This document shows positions 54,617 to 64,000 of a stretch of DNA of 64,000 nucleotides, in pieces. The notes below the pieces were generated by a model. The model had not been told where the DNA came from, did no database searches, and was given only the letters and a program-made list of their open reading frames with translations. Source of the DNA: Coleophoma eucalyptorum (Eukaryota; Ascomycota; Leotiomycetes; Helotiales; Dermateaceae); the NCBI GenBank assembly GCA_026120035.1, contig JALRME010000021.1, forward strand, positions 558,001-622,000, written 5' to 3'. The first letter of the stretch is position 1. Every line of letters begins with the position of its first letter. Made by a program: the position numbers and the translations under genes.

Positions 54617-55174
54617 TCAGAGATGTATGGCTGATTTGATTCTCTGTTTCTTCTTGCCTGAGCCTCCTGCCTCTGAAGTATCAGATGCACTCTGATCTCT
54701 GAGAGATTCGGGAGTGTTGGAAGCTATTTGTTGTTTCTGAGTTTGGCTTGATTGTGGGCCATGCCTTCGGGGTGCAAGCTGTCGAAGTGACAGTATAGGT
54801 TGGGGTTTAGTTTCAAGGCCCTGATGACGGTGGGTTTGAGAAGTTGAGATGCAAAAAAGGACGGCAAAGGTTCTGCTCAAGACAATCTGGTGGTCCAACA
54901 GATTGGAGAAGAGCGAGAATTGAGCCCGAGGTTGAGGGCTTATAGTGGTGGCACGGAGAGCTTTCAAATGGAGAAGAGTGTGAAAGGGTTTTCCTCCTGT
55001 AAAGCAAGTGGCTGTGATGGAGAGGGGGGAACAAATTTTCATTATCGGGCGAAGGTTGATGATGGTGGTGTGGGCGCGTTGCAAGACAGGGAGATGATAG
55101 GAGGGCATGGGTGAAAAGTTTTTCCTTGAGGAGTGTGAGGCAGAGGATTGCAAGTACTTAAATTGAAATATCAC
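54617..55174 (-). CDS. Possible hypothetical protein (weak)
   Basis: A 185-codon open frame without introns. The translation is rich in Ser, Thr, His, Leu and Pro, ends GSGKKKQRIKSAIHL and shows no domain or conserved block that I know. Its length is above chance in this kind of sequence, and the convergent gap is unusually large, so a lineage-specific gene is possible. Overlapping frames on both strands speak against it. Confidence 0.2.
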   Translation of the reverse strand: MIFQFKYLQSSASHSSRKNFSPMPSYHLPVLQRAHTTIINLRPIMKICSPLSITATCFTGGKPFHTLLHLKALRATTISPQPRAQFSLFSNLLDHQIVLSRTFAVLFCISTSQTHRHQGLETKPQPILSLRQLAPRRHGPQSSQTQKQQIASNTPESLRDQSASDTSEAGGSGKKKQRIKSAIHL

Positions 55175-56797
55175 AAATTGGCCAGGCAGGACAGCGGTGC
55201 TCAGTACACTTGGCCGGCATCTGACATACGGTAGACAGATGTTTGGAAGCCTGGGTCCAGCCCGGTTATCGGTACGGCCAAGACGATAATCTCTTTTTTT
55301 TGGCCCTTGAATTCTTGTTGTCTATTATCAATTTATGGATAGGAGAAGCCAATTGGGATTTATCTCCATGGTGTTGTCTCGTTTTGCCATTCTTTTGGCT
55401 TTTTGTCATGATGTTATGGTATTTTATTTGTTTCTTTGCACAACGCGTCCTTGTCAACAAGGCACCAAACCCTTTTTTATTTTCCTTTCCTTTAGCAGAG
55501 TGGACAGAGCCATTCCCACTGCCAAAATTCCTTCCTGTATTCCCTCCATTTAAGAGAAACCAACCTTAAACAATCTTGCTTGCTGTAGCTACTGATTGAA
55601 ACCCGACTCATGCTGTAGAAATTTATAATGCATATATAACCTATCCCGACCACAACCCATCAATCCAGCCAGGTCCTGGCTGGCGTCTCCTTTTCCGCTT
55701 TGCCACTTCAACCAATTTCCAATGATAGGTCACCAAAAGACTTGCACCTCCCCCTTTCCTTCCCCGACATACCCTGTTTTTGCCTCCTCTTTCTCTGTCC
55801 AAATCATCCCAACCCAGCCCCTAAGGTTCCATATACACATACACAAACAACATAATATAGCACAGCTTCCTATTCAGCCCAGGCGTAACCGCCCAAGCCA
55901 AGCTCGAAATAGCCGACAAGGAAGAAGCAGGTTAGAAGTTAGGTGAACATATGTGTGTCTCTTATTGCTGGCTTCAGAAGTATTCCATAACCAAGACAAA
56001 CCAAAACAGATTAACCAAGCCATGGGAATTTACAAGGCCTAGCTTTTCAAAGCATCGTAAGCATCGAAATTCTGGATACTGGACCTGTAGTATGCAGTAT
56101 GTAGCCTGCGAATACCCTCCCTCACCGAGTGCGGTATTCAGGCTGGGCTACGGATAGATCGAGATTGGAAAGAATGAAGTAAGCAAAGCCCCGTCTTGGT
56201 AGATAGTTTATATGGGATTTGTGTTTAATGATTGTCACTTTAGGAGGAGAGGGGACTCTTTGATTGAATAGAGGGGAAATACTCGCTTAAGTGAACGATT
56301 TTTTGACGTTTAACCTGGTACCTGATGAGTGGACAGTCCTTCGTGGGCGTGAGTTCTCCGTCACGAAGGCAAGTCAAGTCAATGAAGAGAAAGCGAGAGA
56401 GAAAATATATTCTAGATTTCACCGATTTCATTCCCGACAATTATAACGCCGAGGTGTAACAAATGGAATGTAATGCAGAAAGACGCTCAGTTTAGCGAGC
56501 AATGCAATGCAATTAAACGATGCCTTGGTTTTTCATCTCTCATTCGTATTCTCATGATCCTTGAGTTCCAGCGGCCACACTTCTTGGCCATTAGGGCAAG
56601 TAAGGGAAGGGCAAAAGAGTGCGCGATAAGTGAGGCAGAGGCACGCAAGAAGTGGAGCTATGAACTGATGAAAGTAAGAAACTTTTTTCGCCACAAACGC
56701 CATACATCGTCCCCGTTCAAAATCCCCTAACAACCCGGAAGAAAAGAAGTCATAATGCACGTGCATAAACCGGTACCGGGAAATGCAATGTATAGCT

Positions 56798-58904
56798 TCA
56801 GCTTGTCGCCGATGCTCGCTCGTTGATCGTCCAGCGTCTCTTTGGTGCAATCTCTCTTATGCGCTCTGCTTCTCCAGGCGGTCGTGGTGCACCCCAGAGA
56901 CCTAGTGGTGCCACATCATCGACTTCCTCACGCTCGCTTTCGACGACAGCAATTTTCTCAACGGTCTTTTCTGCTGGCACTGCTGGTGCAGCCGGCGCGG
57001 TGGAAGCGGTTGGTGATTGCGGATGACCCTCGCCAAAACTAAGAACCATACTGCTACCGAGATCTTCCTCGTCATCAAGGTCTGACTTAGTAGAACTCCA
57101 TAGGCCAATGGAGCTCTGCCGTGCCGGAGCGTAATTTCTAGGAGAAACAGCAGCACCGCTATTGTTGCGTCGAATACTCCCCAAGCCTGATGAAGTGGCA
57201 GATCTAGCGGGACCAAATTTCAGACCAGTATCCGCTGAAGAACTAGTGGGCACGAAACGCTCTCGGAAAGCTGAGAGGCCTGACACAGATGGGGTTCTAG
57301 ACGAAGAAGGGGTAGTACTTTGAGAACGAAGATGTTCTGTGTTTGCCACAAGCTTGACATCATATTCGTCTGATATGTTAAGGTTCTGGGAAGTCACCCT
57401 TGTCTTTGCTACTGGTGTCGATGCAGGGGTGGTCTTGGCAGCAGGAGGTTTGCGGACAGCCATTGTGAGAGATGACATGCCGACATCCAGAAGTACTGGT
57501 TGGGCAGTCAACGCTCCAATGAGAGCATTGCAACCTGCCCCGTGCGTAACCAAGACGATCACGAGATCAGTATCCTCGTCATCTACCTCTTCCTGTTCCT
57601 CCGGCGGGGTAGGCGGGTTTTTGCTCGCCAGCTTTCCAGGTTCGTCGCTGAATGAGTACCATTGCACCATCTGTTGCAAGCCTTTTCGGAATCTCTTATG
57701 CATGGCACTCCACTCCTCACCATATTCCCCACCGGTGCCCCAGTTCAGGGGTTCTCTCATGCTATCCCATTGATAATCGACATCGACGCAGGCATCGCGA
57801 GCATGAGCAACATATCCAGGCGGAATCGGGTCGGATGAAGATATGGAGTAATTTGGGATGGGTGGTTGGTAAATGCCATATTCGGTAGCAAGTGGCCCGC
57901 TGAGCGAGGAAGACAATTTCGCACCGCTTGGGCGACTGCCCGTGCTTCCAACACTGCTCAAGCTGCTCGTGCGGTCTCGTCTTCGAAGAGCCTCACCCAG
58001 ACTAGATAGCACAAAAGGGGCCTCCTCATCCGTGTTCTTTGGAAGTGTAACGGGGCTTCCCCATCCGCCTGGGAAACCCTGATTGTTGCTCGTAGTGACC
58101 TGTAATAGACTGCTGTAATCCTCCTTGCGTAATAAATCTGCTTTTGCTCCGGCTACCATCATCACGGAACTCGGAGGAGGTGTGATCTGTTCAAAATAAT
58201 CGGGCGACAGCCATTCCCCAAGATAGGCGTCTACCCTGACAATAGACTTCTTGATATTCTGTGGATGCGGACTGTCTCTGCCATTATTCTTTTTCGGGGA
58301 GACCGAGGGTTCGTGGATGGGTGCGAGCCTTGGAGAATTGGTCAGAATAGCGGGTGGGAGTTTGGGCGAGGAGTGGAACTGAGTAGGCGTGGATGATCGA
58401 GAGGAGGAGGATTTCTTGACATGGGTATGGCCTGGATTCTGTGCAAGGCCTGCTGAGATGGCTACCGACGTCTGTACACAGCGGAGAAAGGGAGACGAGT
58501 GAATGATGACTTTATGTCTCCTCTTTCTCCGGTCTCCCTTTGGCTCCTCTCCCTCGGCAGCAGGTACCTCATCGTCGGTCTCTCGACTTCGTAGGATCGA
58601 GGCTATGCGTGTGCCCAGAGCCTTGGACTGGGTCCAGCCGCCATAGGTGAGGGGAGGGTCGTAGGGCGTTGGGGAAGTGAGGTGCCACTGCTTATCTGCA
58701 GCATCGAGCCTCGCGCCGTGCCTGGCAAGCAGATATCAGCAGAAATCTGTCAAATCGTGCTACGAACGAGGATGAGGAAGAATTGGCGGTGAAATATGGC
58801 AGGGACATATTTGGAGATTGATCTGGCAAACAGGTACGGGGGAGTGAGAAGGAATAAGGCAATAAGTACCTTACGACAATGACCACGGCTGGTGGCCAAC
58901 CCAT
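56798..58904 (-). CDS. Histidine-phosphatase (phosphoglycerate-mutase-like) protein
   Basis: Two exons, 58904-58870 and 58721-56798, with a 148-bp intron give 652 residues. Splicing joins MGWPPAVVIVVR to HGARLDAADKQWHL and so forms the RHG catalytic motif (His13 as phosphate acceptor). TPYDPPLTYGGWTQSKALG, the second Arg block (HSSPFLRCVQTS) and the distal LVTHGAGCNALIGAL supply the rest of the active site. A disordered insertion with many Ser and Pro separates the two halves, and the last 200 residues are low-complexity. The domain suits a phosphatase rather than a glycolytic mutase; the substrate is unknown. Long-tailed members like this are widespread in filamentous ascomycetes. Confidence 0.88.
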
Positions 58905-59238
58905 TACAAGAAAGAAACGGTGAGCGTGTGGGCGAGCATTAGATGAGGGCGGGAAGGTAGGAAATATTTGAGTTTGGAGAATGATACTCCGTCAACACTT
59001 TTCGACGTCGGCTTGCTTGATCTGCCACGAAAGGGGGCTAGACCGAGATGGGCTGGCTCGTAGTGGGAGAAGGGTAGGGTGGAACAGGTTCGGTTTTTTT
59101 TTTTTGATGGATGGGGGGTTGGTTGGATGGTGATGCGCTCGATGGAGGTTGGAAATCCACCAAATTGACAGACAGCGGGCTGCATTGCCCCGCCTTTGCT
59201 AACATGTGATTGCGCTCGAAGCAAAAGAAGGGTCCTGC

Positions 59239-59262
59239 ACCCTCCGAGCCACCCTCCGAGCC
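59239..59262 (+). repeat. 12-bp tandem duplication
   Basis: Two perfect copies of ACCCTCCGAGCC. Confidence 0.95.
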
Positions 59263-59520
59263 ACAAGGGCTGTCATCGGACATGTCCATGCTCATCTGCG
59301 CTCTCCTCGCTCTGCCCTGTCCCATGTATTTCGGTCTACGGTTGCCGACTCGGCGTCATCGTGAACTTCGCCCATTGCATTGGTAAGCAGTTCCGCCAAC
59401 GGACCAATGACCAACCAACGGGTCCAGAATCGCCGTCGGAGCTCCTACCATAGTCCTGGATGTACAGTAGACGAGCTGACTCCTACTTCCTAGACGTTTA
59501 CTGTACCATATTATTATTCC

Positions 59521-59538
59521 ACGACCACGACCACGACC
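59521..59538 (+). repeat. ACGACC triple repeat
   Basis: Three perfect ACGACC units lie about 100 bp before the GPI8 ATG. Confidence 0.9.
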
Positions 59539-59639
59539 ATAACCCCAACTACTATGCCTATTATTCCCTCTCCTTTTTGTAATTGATATTCAAGACGTCC
59601 CTTCCATTGCCACTCACCCACAACCTAACCACAGTCACC

Positions 59640-60941
59640 ATGAAGCTCTCGAATCTCCTGCAGCTTCCACTCGTTTTAGCCTCCCTACTCTTGCCACTCC
59701 CTATCGCCGCCGAACATACTTCCAACTGGGCCGTCCTGGTTTCAACCTCACGATTCTGGTTCAACTACCGGCATCTGGCAAATGTCCTCTCCCTCTACCG
59801 GACCGTCAAGCGGCTCGGCATCCCCGACTCCCAAATCATCCTGATGTTGCCAGATGACATGGCCTGCAACCCCCGGAATGCCTTCCCTGGCACCGTGTAT
59901 TCGAATGCCGACCGCGCGGTGGATTTGTACGGCGACAATATCGAGGTTGATTACCGGGGGTATGAGGTGACGGTGGAGAATTTCATACGGCTCTTGACCG
60001 ACCGGGTTGGCGAGGAGATGCCCCGGAGTAAGAGGTTATTGACGGATGACGGAAGCAATATCCTGGTGTACATGACGGGTCATGGGGGGAATGAGTTCTT
60101 GAAGTTCCAGGATGCAGAGGAGATCAGCGCTTTTGATCTTGCGGATGCTTTTGAGCAGATGTGGGAGAAGAAGAGGTAGGCACATTAATTTCCCGTTACC
60201 TATCCCGATCCTAGGACTAGAGCTAACCCAGCCCCAATCCACAGATACCACGAACTACTCTTCATGATAGATACCTGCCAGGCCAACACAATGTACTCAA
60301 AATTCTACTCGCCAAACATCATCGCAACCGGCTCCAGCGAGATCGATGAATCCTCCTACTCGCACCACGCCGACAACGACGTAGGTGTCGCAGTCATTGA
60401 CCGCTACACATACTACAACCTGGAATTCCTCGAGACGCAAGTGCGCGATTCGAGCAGCAAGACGACGGTAGGCGATCTATTCGATAGCTACGACTCAGCC
60501 AAGATCCACAGCAATGCTGGGATCCGATACGATTTGTTCCGAGGTGGAGAGAAGGCAGCCCGAGAAAGGCTGTTGATGGATTTCTTTGGGAACGTGCAGA
60601 ATGTCGAGGTTGATACGAGCAGCAGTAGTAGTGGGAACAGCACTGATGCCGAGTGGAAGGAGGACATCCTAGCACTGGGCAAGAAGATCTCGGAACTGCG
60701 AAAGAGACAGGAGGAACTGGATTTGCAAGCACAGGCTCCAGCCCGGAACTCTTCTTCCGTACCACCGCCAGCATCCCAGAAATCGGAGGTCAAACTTCCC
60801 TCAAGCAAGATCCGCGCAGCCAAGGTAGAGGTGGACAACTCGTGGTTTGGAAAGAAAGCTATGGGCGCGTGGGCACTGGCCGGTTGTTCGCTTGTGTGGT
60901 TGGCTGGGTCGTATTTGGAGTCTTCCCCTTCAGCCTCGTGA
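59640..60941 (+). CDS. GPI8: GPI-anchor transamidase catalytic subunit
   Basis: Two exons, 59640-60175 and 60245-60941, with a 69-bp intron give 410 residues (411 in yeast). This C13-family cysteine protease of the ER transamidase cuts the C-terminal signal of precursors and attaches the GPI anchor. A signal peptide ([20 protein letters not shown]) leads to [18 protein letters not shown], the family hallmark. The catalytic His148 stands in [13 protein letters not shown] and Cys190 in [12 protein letters not shown]; the neighbourhood [20 protein letters not shown] is typical. A luminal linker with many Ser precedes the C-terminal membrane helix ([19 protein letters not shown]). Splicing splits an Arg codon. 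The start follows CACC. Confidence 0.97.
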
Positions 60942-61319
60942 GCCTACCTCGTCTACAGCTTTTGCGTCTTGTTTATTTAGCGATCATTGTTTGTATGTAT
61001 GATAAAAAGTCAACATGAATGCCGGAAAGGCTTTGCTCTTGCTAATGCTTTGCATTGTTATGAAGCCTCCCTTGTTTCTATATACCTAAAAAACTTGCAT
61101 CTCCTGGCAGCCGGCTAAGCTTAGCTCATCCAGTCACTCATCAATCCCTCTTGCACTTCTTCCTCTTCCTGTTCGTGTCTTTCTCTTCATCATTCAAACA
61201 CACCGGGTATCTACAAATTACATTCGTTCTCTCACTTCCGTTATTCATCACGCTACAGTCAGATTGTACCTTCTCTCCTCTCACCCCCCCTTCCTCATCC
61301 TATCCTCGTATTTTACCCA
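60942..61319. other. Convergent 3' region
   Basis: These 378 bp between GPI8 and the TBC gene contain C/T-rich DNA and should hold both 3' UTRs. Confidence 0.6.
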
Positions 61320-64000
61320 TTAAGAACCACTCGTACTAACAGCCCTCTTTCCCCAACCGCCACCAAACCACCCACCACCTGTACTCACAGGAGCTGGAGC
61401 CGGTGTAGGAGCTGTCTCCTTAACCTCAACTCTCGGAGCAGCTTTGCCCGTTAAGTACCCGGAAAAGGTACTTCTCTCGACCGGGGCGGCGGCTGGGACT
61501 GGACTCTGGCGACCTAGATCCGAGCCTGGGTTTTCACCATTAACAATACCAAGCATTTTTCGGAGTGCCTCCAACTTCTGCTTAAATTCCTCAGCTTCTT
61601 GTCGTGCGACTGCTTCAGCGGTTTTGGCTTGGACAAGCTCGAGGACGAGAGCATCGTTGTCTGGAGAAGATGCTTTGGTAGGTGAAGGTTCCGCGGAAGC
61701 CACGGGAGTTTCAATCTCTTTCAAATTCAGCCTTAGCCCGCTCGTATGCAGACTACTGGTTCGTTTATTGAAAGATGGAGCTTGACTGCGAGTAGAGTTG
61801 GTGCGGCCTAATCTTAACTCCCTCAACCCAGAAGCCGCCGAACTTCTGGCGGGCCATTCGCTCTCAGTGTCCCGACTTGGATCTGGTGTCGAAACTGGGC
61901 TCGAGTTGTTTTTCCTCACTTTGGCATTGAGCTCTTGTATCTGTTTTTCCAAGCGCTGTCGTTCTGTGTGTCCATTCCTAATGTGAGCATGTTCCCGCTT
62001 AAGGTCATCTTTGAGACTCGTGATTTCTTGCTGGTGCTCCGAGACCTGCCTGCTCAGGGCCTGTCCTCTAGACACTTCAATGATTAATTGCTCTTTGGAG
62101 CGAACGAGTTCGTCTCGAAGTTGTGATTTGCTCTCAAGTATCGATGATCGTCGATTGTCATCATGACCCGAAAATCGTTCTTCGACTACATCAAGAAGAG
62201 CAGAGAGCTCTTCGGCCGTGGGCGAATGAGAAGTGCTGCCTAGTATTTCTTCGTCCTTGGCCTCCTCAGTTTTGGCATCATCGCCACCGCCTTCAATAGG
62301 ATCGTCATCTGAATGAGAGGGTTTCACCGTTTCTAAGCTTTCTTCGCTGCCAGAGCTTTTAACAGTCTCAAAGCTGCTTTTCTTTCGCAGTCCATCAAGT
62401 AGAGATCTTACAGCATTTCGATCCTCTTCGCGCTCTTCTCGTTCTCGTTGTAGTTGGGTAGCCAGGATAGCATGATCTCTTTGCATCTCACTTAGTGCTG
62501 TCAACAAGTCTTCGATCTGGCTGTGCAAGTTCTTGTCCTTCTTATTCATGGCAACCGAATGCGCACGAATGGACGAGGTATCCATGGCTGAATCTCGGGA
62601 GATAGATGTTGCGTCAGTAGCTGTAGAAGTATGGCTTGCAATGCTCTCTGATGCACTTCCTTCCATTGAGTTCAGGGTCGATGCAATACTCTGCTTAGAT
62701 GGAGACCTGCGGAGAAAGCTGACCGGCCTGGAGGGTGCAATCAGACCAGGACTTGGACTTAGGTTCGTGGACTTGGTGGCTAAAGTTGAGCCGGACCACA
62801 AACGGCCTAGGAATCGAGATGCCGATGATACTACATCTGAAGGAGCCGCAACATCGGTTGCTTGTGAAGCTCTGTAGGTGGCCTCCAGAGCTTGGAGTGT
62901 CTCATTCGTAACCACGCCAGTTAGTCCGACAAAGTCGTTGACGAATTCATCGGCATTGTAGTGATAGACATCCCACAATCCTCTGGAAAGTAAGAGTTGC
63001 ATGACATCTTCGAACTCGTTGCTTGCCAAGATCTTTTCTTCATTCTTCCTCATTAATGACAATGCCACTCTCATAATCGTTTCAGAAGCACCCTCGGCAA
63101 AGATGACGTCGTAGATGCGGAAGAGCATTGGTAAAGGACAGGTAACCGCGAAGAATGACAAGAACCATTGCGATATGTACGCAGGCTCAACCTGCAAGTG
63201 GTCTAGATGTGCTGAGAGGTTAGGAAGGTGCTGCTTAAGCAGCTCTTTAAATTGATAAATTCGAACGTGAAGGCCTGATAAGTCAGGAAGAAAACAACTC
63301 CGGAGATCATAATTTTCCATAAGCCTAATAATGGTTAGCTTCGGGTACAATACGCTGCCAGCTGCACCTACCGGACTAGAACGCAAAAGGCTTGCTTGTC
63401 TCCCATATGCATGAGCAAAGGGCCAACGAGAAAGCCCAGTCCTTGGCAATAACCAATCTTGTGATCGTATAAGCTGAAGCATTTGAGCACTCTCCCAAGC
63501 ATTCGCTGGCCGTCGCCTTCAGGATCTCGGAACATGTCCACGCCAGGGAAGCTTCGTCCTAAATCTTTTCCAATGATGCCTTCATATGGGCTGGATTCTC
63601 CACATAGTCTGTCGAATTGATCCTCAAGCACCGTGTCCCTTGCTCCAGACATACTCTGCCATACCACTCCACGCAGTGGGGGAGGCACACCACCCCTGAT
63701 CTTCTTGGAAAGTAACGTGGGCAGACGTTGAGCTGTTCTTGTGTAGTCCTGTACTAGAGCTCCCCAGAACTCGAGTTCGGTCATGGGAGGCGGAGGGAGA
63801 ACCGAGTAACGGAGAGCGGAAGGAGTAGGTCCATTGACCATTTTCTTCAACTGCTGGATGGACGGTGGCCGAGTCATTCCTCTAGCCCTTGTCTTTTCGA
63901 TGGGGCTTTCAACCTTGACAACACCAGATTTGGGATTCGTAGCAATGAGGTTGTTCTCCTGTTCGAGTCTAGCCAACAGCAAGGACGTAGACTGCTCCTG
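61320..64000 (-). CDS. TBC-domain Rab GTPase-activating protein, 5' end outside window
   Basis: Two exons are visible, 64000-63372 (open at the edge) and 63324-61320, with a 47-bp intron; 877 residues are present. The TBC domain begins with KKIRGGVPPPLRGVVWQSMS. It holds the arginine finger in IGKDLGRSFPGVDMF and the glutamine finger in YDHKIGYCQGLGFL, so the GAP should be active. It continues over the splice (FCVLVRLMENYDLRSCFL) to QWFLSFFAVTCPLPMLFRIY. After a Ser-rich linker, two long coiled-coil stretches follow (about QIEDLLTALSEMQRDHAI and QLRDELVRSKEQLIIEV). The tail is Pro/Ser-rich with a Gly-Trp end (GGGWFGGGWGKR). The order resembles Gyp5-type Rab-GAPs that act on Ypt1/Sec4 in exocytosis. 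Which Rab it serves is inference. Confidence 0.92.

Larger units (their letters stand above)
53711..56797. other. Large convergent intergenic region
   Basis: In 3.1 kb between two convergent genes I cannot support a gene. The longest open frame is minus 54617-55174 (185 codons), Ser/His/Leu-rich and without a known domain. A GC-rich patch at 54128-54218 has a CCCCTGAGGGG palindrome and a 10-bp direct repeat. The rest is AT-rich with pyrimidine runs. Confidence 0.5.
58905..59639. other. Divergent promoter, phosphatase-like gene and GPI8
   Basis: This 735-bp shared promoter contains a T run near 59096, a perfect 12-bp duplication at 59239-59262 and an ACGACC triple repeat at 59521-59538. No coding region is supported. 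Confidence 0.6.

Noticed and set aside
54249..54690. Minus-strand frames as further exons of a gene with 54617-55174
   Set aside because: I tried to join them but found no splice set that gives a recognisable protein.

Overview
The window is nuclear DNA of a filamentous ascomycete (Pezizomycotina). Almost every gene carries short GT-AG introns of about 47-148 bp, usually with CTAAC- or CTGAC-like branch sites. It encodes a Zn(II)2Cys6 regulator, a BLI-3-type flavoprotein, an RGS-LOV photoreceptor and a penicillin-acyltransferase-like protein. The RGS-LOV architecture, best known from Botrytis (BcLOV4), makes a leotiomycete or close relative plausible, but the class is an inference. I modelled 24 protein genes. 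The splice joins were worked out by hand: each gives one continuous frame with matching phases, and most restore known family motifs. No rRNA, tRNA, CRISPR array, virus or intact transposon was recognised. Gene-poor gaps of 1-3 kb look like ordinary promoters, UTRs and intergenic DNA with simple repeats.

Layout. 1-5.6 kb: a broken cytochrome P450 cut by the left edge, an Mpv17/PMP22 membrane protein, the SAGA subunit Spt3 and a BLI-3-like flavoprotein. 7.0-12.7 kb: an F-box-like protein and the RGS-LOV blue-light receptor. 14.0-20.2 kb: a seven-exon Zn2Cys6 factor, divergent from a single-pass membrane SH3 protein that carries a 30-bp minisatellite. 21.5-29.5 kb: histidinol-phosphate aminotransferase, exonuclease V, a small F-box protein with a C-terminal membrane helix, a C45 acyltransferase and an amino-acid transporter. 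30.1-35.6 kb: DNA topoisomerase II. 38.3-43.5 kb: an Xbp1-type APSES regulator, the Hsp90 co-chaperone Cns1/TTC4 and an omega-like glutathione transferase. 45.7-53.7 kb: neuronal calcium sensor 1, a hemerythrin-domain protein, Mediator subunit 4 and a mitochondrial carnitine/acylcarnitine carrier. 56.8-64 kb: a histidine-phosphatase (phosphoglycerate mutase-like) protein, GPI8 transamidase and a TBC Rab-GAP cut by the right edge.

Most genes are housekeeping genes that share no single pathway. A few functional echoes exist. Two light-associated genes (BLI-3-like and RGS-LOV) lie about 5 kb apart. The C45 acyltransferase sits directly downstream of an amino-acid transporter on the same strand. 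Several promoters or introns hold motifs that fit their gene's role: CCTCGG before the acylcarnitine carrier, TGAGTCA inside the HIS5 intron, ACGCGT before TOP2. The clearest oddities are the P450 pseudogene with a stop at a conserved Trp, an intron in TOP2 that could be retained without breaking the frame, the roughly 800-bp first intron of NCS1 after an 11-nt coding exon, and the F-box protein with a terminal membrane helix. I did not find a convincing new multi-gene system.
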